Of a stretch of 64,000 nt of DNA, positions 43,401 through 53,000 are shown one piece after another. The notes below the pieces were generated by a model, which was not told the DNA's origin, did not search any database, and saw only the letters and a list, made by a program, of their open reading frames with translations. The stretch's first letter is position 1. Each line of letters begins with the position of its first letter. Position numbers and translations under genes: made by a program. Source of the DNA: Cafeteria roenbergensis (lineage: Eukaryota; Sar; Bigyra; Bicosoecida; Cafeteriaceae); the NCBI GenBank assembly GCA_008330645.1, contig VLTN01000022.1, forward strand, positions 310,001-374,000. The letters run 5' to 3'.

Positions 43401-43666
43401 ACGTCAGCGTCCGCGTCGGAGCGCCTCTGCGCGCGCACGACTGCCAGGTCGAGCGGTCCAGCTGTGCTTGCGGAGCGCGGGAAGCCCTCCGCAACGGCCA
43501 CTGCGCCCGCCGAGGCCAGCCGTGGCCCTGCGCCGCGGCGCCGTGCCTGCGACTGCATCGGAGACCGAGGGCGGCCAAGCGCGCTGGTGCCCGCCGCTCT
43601 GAGCCCCGATCGACGCTGCGTCGCTCCCGCGGCCGGTTGACGAGGCATCGCTGCTCGCAGCGCCAT
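40475..43666 (-). CDS. TSNAXIP1: TSNAXIP1-like ciliary coiled-coil protein
   Basis: Single exon, 1,063 residues from the ATG at 43666; the frame is open further to 44764 but that part lies opposite HRD1. An N-terminal helical block (AERLLAGLEHELAAV, then SWRPLLQRVAGVFDA) fits the TSNAXIP1 N-terminal domain. Ala/Glu-rich coiled coil follows (about 42560-43000), then disordered sequence. The C-terminal block (RYLRANGLVRAHDMSKQE, then PLADFFWEWLRTTFG, EWGSAIALALQRY, FLRCLQGRLPEEVY) resembles the conserved region of TSNAXIP1, including an EF-hand-like GFLTVDDIRSYVREAFP. The assignment rests on memory of this family and is moderate. Family members are ciliary or testis-enriched. Its last codons are duplicated at 24031-24200. 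It is head-to-head with HRD1 (262 bp between starts). Confidence 0.7.
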   Translation of the reverse strand: MALRAAMPRQPAAGATQRRSGLRAAGTSALGRPRSPMQSQARRRGAGPRLASAGAVAVAEGFPRSASTAGPLDLAVVRAQRRSDADADVGGSARLPDRAGGAGGLRDRGGPVAPPTATGRRASLTGHAAAGLSGSRRAAPRSHAERLLAGLEHELAAVATMGDTLLPGSAGWSPLEGGAAAREAAALAACRRALAEVGSALPSWRPLLQRVAGVFDASSARLEALASVVPQLTARGSQLEAAFRAEERAASEAAEDAVAAARAQAAAALASARDAHRQLADAKAACAAAEASREAAERLQASLKESNATLVGAFRRAEAAAADSERQAAEAATEAATVRRVAEASAEELAECKQQLRTLQRRLKGCVPRHELLHVQRELQIAKHHAAPSLRALQTPAASPALGAAGGAATASGLSAAAPLPGAAAGTAAVGRSSPAPNTPLRLSVGRAAHASGSIGQLTPMDGAATPGTVAGFGSSLVSLDYASAPGPPLERLCSSLGVDWGASEELRAAVEAWRLTDGDGSGAIPPNPPAASTTPAAAAAAAAAAAAAAAASAAVTPDGQTETKSGRGSGGDGASGVWLGADALEELAAAAHFTATAAAAVAAAGSHADGGSSAAGLEAAGHTTSTGSFWRPSLEPAAGAALTGDEQRQRGVAAPADPVSASPPSRPRRGSIAAAAQRQRLAPEWAAAPGDAATWRGAPLLPATRTMAQPRFVAARGAAESVPRYLRANGLVRAHDMSKQETERLVRACWAAKAKEEARLRREEADEGLVLPLADFFWEWLRTTFGGPGQAVEWGSAIALALQRYSYDADVDVFLRCLQGRLPEEVYSRGGLVVARLEHGLSQRDRALSGGQTTGFLTVDDIRSYVREAFPHKSRAAMTAVLASLAIDPAVQAAAGPAATSARHRALATAARGDVAPSFASTAAAAAATAGAAALSGAERVDYSRLLSENAVGDQGPFVETLRAQLVSDFLQYAAELTAAVEQASTGPTDDELEVTPAAAAAAIRAEDPAKPDAEVRAIVARGTGVHPSELDVALSEPVRTLEFVSRMRSGWLARSGPKPLA

Positions 43667-43927
43667 CGCGGCCTCGAGGGGGGAGGAGGGCTCGGAAGGG
43701 GCGAGTCGCCTGCGCAGCCGGACGCCGACCAAGGCACACGAGCGGCGGGCCTCGCGAGTGCGCCTCTCGGCGCGCCGGTCCGTGTGAGGGCGAGCTCGCC
43801 GCTGCTGCTGACCGGGGTCGCAAAACGCATTCGCGGGCAGAGCCGTCCGGGCCTGCCGCCGCCGGGGCACGGCACTCGGCCTTGCTGAGCGCATCGCGGC
43901 CAGCGGCTCGGGCTGGCGCGTGGGGAG

Positions 43928-46671
43928 ATGGCCGACGAGTTCATCGACCTGGACGCGCAAGCGCGCGAGGAGCGAGGGCCCACGCTGTGCCAGAAGATCG
44001 GCGGGTGGCTGCCGTCTGCGTCGTTCACGGCCTATGTCGTTCTGAGCGCCCTGGCTGCCACCGTTGCCGTGTACCACGCGTTTGACACGCGGCAGTACTT
44101 GTACGACGCGCTTGTGTACCTCTCGACGTCCAAGGTCAACCTCACGGTGAGCGCGCGGCCTGGGGCGCAGCGACACGTGTGATCGGCGGCGCAGGTTCCA
44201 CCAGCCTCGCCCCCTGCCTCGACGCCTCGCTGCCTCGCACTGCCACGCCCTGCGACTGGCGCGCTTTCCCGCGGTGCTGGGCTTTTCGTGCCCCCCGCAG
44301 ATCATGGCCAACCTGTTCGTGGCGGTGGTGCTCTCGCTGGTGCTGGCGGTGACCACGCTCACTGTCGGAACGGTCGAGCCGGACGAGCGCGAGCGCGTGT
44401 GGTCCGCCGCCCAGTTCGCCGTCGTGGACCTGGCGTTCAACCTCACCGTGTTCCGCGAGGAGGTGACCGTGTGGATGCTGCTCCGCCTCATCTTGCTGCT
44501 GGCTGCCAAATACTTCCACGAGCTGTTTGACGCGCGCATGGACAACGTGAGCCTCTTCCTGCGCAAGCTGCGCCGCGGTGCGATGGGCGGCAGCAGCACG
44601 GCGAGGCTCGCGGCGCAGCGGCAGCGCATGCGCCCGTGGCGGCGGCCGCACCCTCGCATCTCAGCCTGGCACCGCAGCCCCCTCCCCGCCTCCCCCCTCC
44701 GCCCGCTCTGCCGTGCGTTCGAGCCGTGGGCCTCAACACGCAATACGCAATACGCAATACGCAATACGCCTCGCCCTCCTCCCCCTCCTCCCTGCGCCGC
44801 CGCAGCTGGAGCGCCACGGCATGGCCGGCCCCCTCCGCCACGTCCGCTTGCTCGCCGGCCTCGCCCTCTTCGCCGTCGCCGACGTGGCGGCGGCCGCCTC
44901 CTACGCCCAGACCGTGGCCGACTCGGAGCCCTCCGTCGCCATCATGTTCGCATTCGAGCACGCCTCCCTCGCCCTCTCGGCCTGCCTCGTCGCCTACCGC
45001 TACCTCCTCTGGTCCGTCGAGCAGCGCATGGCGCAGGAGTGGCGCGCCAAGTCCACCTACTTCGCGTGGGGCTCCCTCGCCGTGAACGTCCTCAAGCTCG
45101 CCATCAACCTCGTATACCTCTTCGTAATCTACCGAGCATTCGGCATGCCGCTCATCATGGTCAGAGAGGTCATTCGCTCGGGAAAGGCCGTCGTCCGCGA
45201 GTTTTCGGCAATCACCGCGGCGCTGCGCCTCAGGCACCTCATCAGCCAGCGGTTTCACGTGCTCTCGGTGGAGGACGTGGCGGCGATCGAGGACAAGACG
45301 TGCGTGTGTTGCTACAACGACATGGAGGGGGGCGCGGCGTCGCAGTGCGTGCTGCTGCCGTGCGGCCACGCGTTCCACGTGGACTGCCTGATGCGCTGGT
45401 TCGACCACGGGCAGGGCTGTCCCACCTGCCGGCTGGATCTGTTCAGCGAGCGGGCGGCTACGCTGCTGGAGGAGCAGCGGCGCCAGCGGCGGAGGCGCGC
45501 CGGCCAGCCGGAGGAAGACGCCACCGCGGACGCGGGAGCGGACGAAACCGCCCCTCCTTCGCCGGGCGCGAGGCGCAGGCGCGGGGGCAACCGAGCTGCC
45601 GGGCGAGGCGGCGGCGGCGGCGGCGGCGGCGGTGGGGACGACGATGACGATGACGAGGAGGAGGCGGCAAGGCGGCGGAGGCGCCGGCGCCGGCGCAAGC
45701 GGGAGGAGGCCGCCGCCGCAGAGGCCGCCGCCGCAGAGGCCGCCGCCGCAGAGGCCGCCGCCGCAGAGGCCGCCGCCGCCGCTGCCAGGTCGACCGAGGC
45801 GACGGGCCGCGCAGCAACGCCGCCCTCGGTGGCCAACGGCGCCGCCCCGCAAGCAGCGCCCGCGGCAGCGTTCCCGGCCGCAGCCGCCTTTGGTGCAGTG
45901 GCAGGGGCCACGCCCCCGCCCTTCGCGGTGCACCCCGCTGCGGCGGAGCCTCCGCACGCGTGGCCAGCTGCGGCCGTGCCGCCCATGGCACCTCTCTCGC
46001 CACCCGCCGCCGCTCCCGCCGCCCCGGCTGCGGTGGCGGGCTCCCCCATGCAGCCGCACCCCGGCATGTTCGGGGCGATGGCCGCCGCCCCGCACTCACC
46101 CGCCGCCCTGCCCGCAGAGCTGCCGCCGGGCGCCGCCGGGCCAGCTCACGACCAGAGCAGCTCAGCGGCGGCGGCAGCAGCGGCGGCGGCGGCCTGGGCA
46201 CAGTGGCAGTACCAGCAGTACCAGCAGTACCTGCAGTGGCAGCAGTACCAGCAGCTGGCAGCGTGGCACCAGTACCAGCAATCCATCACCGCGGCGGCGG
46301 CGGCTGCAGCGTCGTCTCCCGGTCACCAGACGGCGTCTGCATTGCCGCTGCCCCCTCCCCAGCCGCCCGCTTCGCTCCAAGCGCAGTTCACACCCATCCC
46401 AGCGGCAGGGCTCGCCGTGACAGGCGCCGCGCCCCTCCCGCCGATGCCGGCAGCAGCAGCCTCAGGCCACGCCTTCGCCACCGCCCCGGCTGGCGCCCCG
46501 TCTGGCCCGCTTGCGGCCCCCGCCGCCGCAGCCGTCTCTGCCAGCGCGGCGCCCTCCCCACCCGCCGCCCCCGCGGCGCCCGCCCCGGTCCCTGCTCGGG
46601 CGGCGCCCGCCCCCGCGGCGCCCGCTCCGGCCGACGCCGCGCACCCCCCCGCCTCCCCCGCCAGCGAGTGA
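43928..46671 (+). CDS. SYVN1: HRD1/synoviolin ER-associated E3 ubiquitin ligase
   Basis: Three exons, 43928..44146, 44301..44546 and 44806..46671, give 776 residues; donors are all GTGAGC and acceptors CGCAG, all phase 0. The multispanning N-terminal part follows HRD1 closely (VVYHAFDTRQ-like start, FREEVTVWMLLRLILLLAAKYFHEL, FAFEHASLALSACLVAYRY; quoted in pieces). The RING-H2 finger at about residues 320-363 is complete: CVCCYNDM, LPCGHAFHVDCLMRWF, CPTCRLDLF. Family role: the ligase and retrotranslocation channel of ER-associated degradation. The C-terminal 400 residues are low complexity: a 15-bp repeat giving EAAAA units, then a Gln/Tyr/Trp-rich stretch (46195-46290), then Ala/Pro-rich sequence. 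Confidence 0.92.
44738..44769 (+). repeat. ACGCAAT tandem repeat in HRD1 intron 2
   Basis: Four and a half perfect heptamers, about 40 bases before the acceptor; locally AT-richer than its surroundings. Confidence 0.95.
45706..45780 (+). repeat. Five copies of a 15-bp repeat encoding EAAAA
   Basis: Perfect GAGGCCGCCGCCGCA units in the HRD1 tail, giving a rigid-helix-like Glu-Ala-Ala-Ala-Ala series. Confidence 0.95.
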
Positions 46672-47043
46672 CCCCGGGCAGTCATCGGGAAGCCTCCACC
46701 GCACCGGCGCGCCAGCAAGGCCCCTGTCCCAGCGTGTGGTGGTGCATTTGTGCGTAGCTGTCTGCGCGTGCGCCGGTGGGCGACGAGTCGCCCTCCGCAT
46801 TCCACAACACGCCACGCTCCCCCCCCCCCCCCCCCCGCTGCCCCGCCCCCCTGCTTGCACGCGCATGTGCATACGCATACGCCCCCAGCAAAGCCAGCGC
46901 AGCACGTGAGCCGATCGCTGAATTGGGCGGCCTCAGCCAACTAGGAACTCGCAGTCTCAATCACACTCACGCACCGCTTCACCCGAACTATTGGCACGGA
47001 GCCAAGGCGCCCCGCCGCCCGCAGCGCGCTCCGTCCGCCTTGG
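46672..47043. other. Convergent spacer with 18-base C run
   Basis: No gene seen. A homopolymer of 18 C lies at 46819-46836. Confidence 0.5.
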
Positions 47044-50000
47044 TCAGAGGTCCGCCGCACCCTCGCCGCCCAGGGCGCGCTCCAGCGCCCGCATTCCGTC
47101 CAATGACGCCTGCGTGCGCGCCGCCTCAGCCAGCGCGCTGTGCAGAGCCGACCTGCCGCCGCCCTCGCTGCCCCGACGCCGGCCACTGTGTCCGCGCCCG
47201 CGCCCGCCCGCCGACGCTCTCTGTCCTCCCCGCTCCCCACGGCCGCCGCCGTCGCCGCCGTCGCCGCGGTCCCCGCTCGCGTCGCCCTCCGCCTCTGCAC
47301 GGAACCAGGCCGCCTCCGTGGTGGCGCCCGGCCCCGACTCCACCAGCCGCGAGAGGCGCTCCTTCAGCGCCGAGGCCTCCCCCCGCGCGGCGGCCGCCCT
47401 CGCCTCGCCCTGAGCAGTGCGGCTCTGCAGCGAAACAGCGCGTCCCTCGGCCGCCTGCCGACGCCTGGCCTCATCGGCAAGCGACGCCTGGGCGGCAGCC
47501 GCACTCCGCTCCGCTGCCTCGCACCGGCGCGACAGCTCTGCCACGCGAGCCCTAGCCCGGGCCAAGCCCTCCACTGCCGACGTCAGCAGGCGCTGCCGCT
47601 CCCCGCTGCTCCGCGGGGCGCCCTCCCGCAGCAGCTGCGCCAGCCGAGCGCTGGCCTCCGCCTGCTCCCGCCGCCCCGCCTCGGCGGCCGAAACCTCAGC
47701 CGACCACCGGAGAAGGGCTCCCAAGGCAGCTGAAGCCTCCTCGGCAGCCCGGGCGTCGCCATCGTCGAAAGCCACACCCTGGCCGACACCGCCGCTGCCG
47801 CCACCGCCACCGATGGCAGCATCGGCACCGTCCGCAGCGGCGTCCGCGGCGGGCACAGACGGGTCCACCGACGGGCCGATGACCTGCAGCACCGCCACCA
47901 CCGCACGGACCGTCGCGCCCTCTGCCTCCGCCGCCACCGGCGGACCGAAGATCGGTGCGCAGAGCAGAGCCGGCTGCACCAGGGCTCTGCCACCCTTGCT
48001 CCGGCTCTGCCGCGGGGCGAGCAGCGGCGCCACCCGCACCACCGCCGCCCGGCGCATGCACTCCTCCGCGGCAGCGAGGCCTGCCAAGGACGGCGCGGCT
48101 GGCTCTGCCGGGTCGAAGGTGAGGGTCGAGGGCGCGAGCGCAGCCGCGAGACGCCGGCTGGACCGCGGTCCGACGCTGGACGCGGCGAGGCTGGCCGCTG
48201 CGCCGCCGGCGGCGGCCGCTGCGTCTGCGCACCCGAACGCCAGGACGCGCATGCCTGAGGCAGTGCCTGAGGTGGCAGTGCCTGCAGTGGCAGTGCCTGA
48301 AGCGGCAGCGCCTGAGGTGGCAGAGCCATCTCCAGCCTCCCGCGAGGCCGTGTTTTGCGCCGTCCGGCCGCGCGGCTCTGCCGGCAGGAGCACCCTGACC
48401 GCCGCGGCGCGAGGCATGCAGTGGCGGCAGAGCCGCGCGCAGGCGGACGCCACCGGCGCCTCGGCGGCCGCGTCACCCTCCGCTCTGGCGGGCCCTGCAG
48501 CGAGCAGCCGCCGCGTGAGGCGGGCAGAGCGGTCAAGCACCCGCAGCGCCGCTCTGTAGCGGTCGCGCTCCTCCTCCGCCGCCGCGGCCCGCTGCCTCGC
48601 CTCCTCCACGCGCAGCCGCACCTCCGCCACGGCCGTCGCGGATGACGTCAGCAGCCCCACGTGGCGCGTCGCCGCCCGCAGCGCCTGCCGCTGCTGCCCC
48701 AGCGCGATTGCGGCTCGGCGGCCCGCGAACACGCTGGCCAGCACCTGGCCGGACAGCACCAGCCCCGCAACAGACGCCGGCTCTGCGCGCAGAACCGACA
48801 GCGGCAGAGGCATCCCCTTGGTCGATCGCAAGTCGGCCACCGCCAGTCCGCGCAGCTCCAGCACCGCAAGAACACGAGCTCTGCCGGATGACCCGGCAGA
48901 GCCAGATGCAGAGCCAGATGCAGAGCCATCGCGAGACCGGCCCGCGCTGCGCGACCGTGACCCTGCCTTGCGCGCCGACGTCGCCTCCTCCGCCTCGCTG
49001 GCTCTGCCAGCTGCCGCCCGCTCGAGGAGCGACTCCGCGCGGACGCCCAGCCGCGACGCCGCGCCGGACCACCGCGCAGAGCCGCCCAAGTCGGAAGGAT
49101 TCGAGGCGCGTCGGGACGCAGAGCCGGTTGTCGAGGCAGCGGTGCGCGCGGCTCCGGCGGCCACTGCCATGGCGGAGCGGTGCGAGGCCAGCGCGAGCAG
49201 AGCCAAGGTGTCTGTTGCAGCGGCGGCGGCCGGCGCCGAGGGCGCGTCCAGCACGGCGAGCGCGAGCGACACTGTTGTTCCTGTCGCCCCGGCGGCCTCC
49301 TCCTCGGAGGGAATGGGCTGCGCCCCCAGGACAACAGCGCCCGCTGCCGCCGCCGCCAGCTCCAGCAGCGCCGGCCGACGGGCTCGCAGCAGCCGCGGCC
49401 GCCGCGCCGCCGCCACCGCTCTCGCCGCGTCCCTGTCAGGCGGCGGGGCGAGCGACGCCCCGAGCGATCCTTCCACCGATCCTTCCACCGACCCCTCCGC
49501 TGCAACTGACGGCCCGCTGCCACCCCTGTCCCCCCGGACCGGGGCGCGAGCCGTCGCGTCCAGCTGCGACACGGTCATGCGGCCATCACCGCCGACGGTG
49601 CGGTCAGCAGGCGACCCCTCCTCCGCGCTCCCGCCCCCGCCCACGCCGCCGTGGCTTGCGCCGGCAGAACCGAAAGAGCCGCTTCCCCCGCCGGGGGCTG
49701 CCACGTCATCCGCCCACCGCACAGTCGCCACCGCCGCGCCGCTGCCCGGCCAAGCCACGCTGACCCAGTCGGCGCCGCCGGGCTGCGCCGAGGAGCGGGA
49801 GGAGGCGGCCTCTGCCCGCTGCAGCCGCCGCCAGCCCACCGGGCGCTCCGGCAGCCACAGCCGCGCGCCCCCAGCCCGCATCGCCGCTGGGCAGAGCTGG
49901 TCGACCCCCCGCATCACCCGCAGCAGCCACCCCGGCAGAGCCGCGCCGTCGCGGCGGGCGGCCCTGGCGGCAGCCGCCACAGCAGAGACGCCATCGGCGT

Positions 50001-53000
50001 CGGCGTCGGCGTCGCCCTCAGGGCTGGCCTCGCTGCCAGATTCGGAGGGATCCGTGGCAGAGCCGTGCTTGAACCGGGAGCGACGCGACCGTGATGCCGA
50101 CTTGGATCGCTCTGCCGTCACAGCAGCGTCAGCTGCCAGTCTCTCCCCAATCGCGTTCAGCTGATGCAGAGCCGTCCCTGCCCGTGCAACCGCCGCGGCC
50201 TCGGCAGCGCATCTGCTGGCCGCCTCCACGCCCTCGGCCAGCCCGGCGGAACGATTGGCCGCATCCTCACCGGCCGCTGTCAGCTGACGCACGCGCAGCG
50301 CAGCCCGCCTCGCAGCAGCTGAGCGAGAGAGCGCGCTGGCCAACGCACGCGCGAGCAGAGCCGCACTGGCCTGCTCAACAGCGCTGCTGTCCGCCGCGTC
50401 ACCGCCGGCAGCCACTTCGCGGTCAGCTGATCGCCCTGCAGAGCCACCGTCCGACGTCGCCTCCGTGGCGACGCTTGCAGCCTCGGACCTGCTGGCGGTC
50501 GCTGAGGTGGGCTCTGCCAGGCCGTCTGAGCGCCGGGCGGGCAGCGCCGCAGACGGCGCCACCGGGAGGAACACGCACACTCCTGCGACTGCACCGGCGA
50601 AACCGCTGACAGCCGCGGCAGCCACCCACTTCACGGGCGATCCGCCTTCCGCGCTGGCGGCTCTCTCGCTGAGCGACTCCTTCCAGGCGCGTCGCTCATC
50701 GGGGTGGGCATCGTCTGCCTCCTCAGCTCTGCCGAGGAACTCAGCTGCTGTCCCCGCTGCAACGGACACCTCGCCAGAGCCGTCCGAATGCCGCGCCGGC
50801 GTGGCTGCCCTGCACGCAGCCGCGATGAGGCGGCCGCTCACGCCCTGCCCGGGCGGGATCGACGAGGCGGCCCGTCCGGCGAGGCGCAGCGCCGCTGGTG
50901 AGGCGGCCAGCCACGAGTCGGTGGGCGACGAGTCGGTGGTCGACGAGTCGGTGGTCGACGAATCAGCGATCGACCAGCGGCCCCACCACACAACGGCGCC
51001 GGGCAGCGCTGCCGCCGCCGCCGCCGCCGCCGCGTCGCCTGGGCCTTCGGCGGCCGCCGCCGCAGCTGCCGCCTGGGCAGCCGACGCCCACTGCGCCCCC
51101 GCTGCCGCCTCCTCCTGCAGGCGAAGCGACACCTTCTGCAGCTCTGCTGACACGGATGCGATGCGCAACTGACTCCGTTGAGATTGGGCACCCGACTCTC
51201 GTAGCGACGCCCACGCCGTCACCGCCGCACCTGCCGCTGCCGCTGCTGCAGCCGCCTCGGCCTCGCTTGCGGCGGAGCAGGTGGCCTCAACCGCAACCAG
51301 CTCTGCCGGCCCACTTCGTGAGTCCGAGGGCCCAATCCAGGCGACTGCAACCACGCGAGCGCCCGCCTCGACAGGCGCTACCGACACAACAGCTCTGCCG
51401 CTCATCCACGCTCCGTCAGGCAGGAGCGAAGTGATCCCAGCTCTACCGGAGGCGGCCTCTCGCGCAGCCGCCTCCAGTGCCGCCAGGCCTGCCCAACGGT
51501 CGCTGTCTCCACCGGCAGAGCCGACGTCCGCCCCCTGCGCAGCAGGCGCTCGGTCGACGACGTCGGCGACGTCCGACTGGTCGTGGCGGTTTCGTGCCAT
51601 GACAGCAACCCTAGCTGTTTCGTCGCTGTGGCTCCCGCTGTCCAATCCGAGAACAGCGCGCACAGCGGTCAGCAGCCCATCAGCGGTGGGTCGCAGCCTG
51701 GTCAGCGCGTCCGGCACACGCTCCAAGCGCGACAGAGCGGCATCGCCAGCTTGGCAGCGTGCCATCAGTGACGCGAGCCTGGAGTCGCTGAGCGCCTGTG
51801 CGCGGTTTCGCCGTGCTGCAGCGTCGCTCACTGCCGCAGCGGCAAGGCTCCTTCCAGACGCTGCTTCGCCGATCGCAACCATCTTCCCAGAAACGAGAGA
51901 CGTGCATCTCTCAAGTAGCTCTGCCACTTCACGACCAACATTGGCCGAAACCTGGACTGGCTCCAAACCTTCTCCTCCACCACCACCACCACCAACACCA
52001 CCACCACCACCACCACCACCACCACCACCACCACCACCACCACCACCACCACCACCACCACCACCACCACCACCACCACCACCGGCGGCAGCGCCTGCTC
52101 GACCCGCCGCGGACTCCAAACGCCGGCCAGGCGCGTTGCCAGCCGTGCCGCCAGCTGCGCCGCCAGTGGCAGCCGCCCCGGCTGCGGAATCTGTCGCGCC
52201 CGGGGCTGGTGCCGGCCATGTGAACGCACCGTCGGCAGAGCTGGATCCGGCAGAGCTGGGCAGGGCTCGTGGCGACGCAGCACCGGTCTCTGACGGGTCC
52301 ATGGCCAGCGAGCGACGCGGGGCGGGGGAAAGTTCCGCCGCCGTCACGGACCGCCGAAGCGACGGCCGGGGCGCCGACGCCGGCCTGCGAGTCGCTCCGG
52401 CGTGCGCTGGCGATGACGGCAGGACACGGCGGGACCCCGTGCGCCGCAGCGCGCTCCGGCGGGGTGACGCGTCGGCCGGCGGCGGGGAGTGGCGAGGCGA
52501 CGCCGCGGACGACGTCGGCGATCCAAGGCCTGCAGAGCTCGGTGACGTGGCCCTGACCCGAAGTGCGCCGGCCATGGTGGCAGAGCGACGCAGAGGCGAT
52601 CCGGCTCTGCCAGCCGAGCCTACCGACGAAGCCCTGCCTCGCTGGGGCGCCGACACTTCGTCAGCGGCCTTCTGCTCCTCGTACGAAGTGGCAGAGCCCT
52701 GGGCATCTGCTGGAACCTCCGAGAATGCAACCCTGAGACCACCGCGCTCGGATGACGTGTCAGCCCACGCACCATTGGTGGCCGTGGCGCCCGCAGCGGT
52801 GGCTCCGGTGGGTCCGGGATCTGGCTGCGCCGTGGCGTCGCTCGGCGCCCACAGGGCTAGCAGCAGCGTGGCGCCGAGCGCGCCAAGCTTGCGATTGACC
52901 AGTGATGGGAGCGTGACGGGCCAAGCGGCGACGGTCGGCGCTGCCAGCAGAGACGCCACGTCACAACCCAGCGCCGCCGCCTCCGCCTCGCACGGCACCG

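Noticed and set aside
43667-44764. N-terminal extension of the TSNAXIP1-like protein
   Set aside because: It runs antisense through the first exons of HRD1 and includes an intron repeat; the ATG at 43666 fits the intergenic gap.
51798-52223. Poly-His protein on the plus strand
   Set aside because: It is another reading of the CCA microsatellite that encodes poly-Gly in the giant gene.
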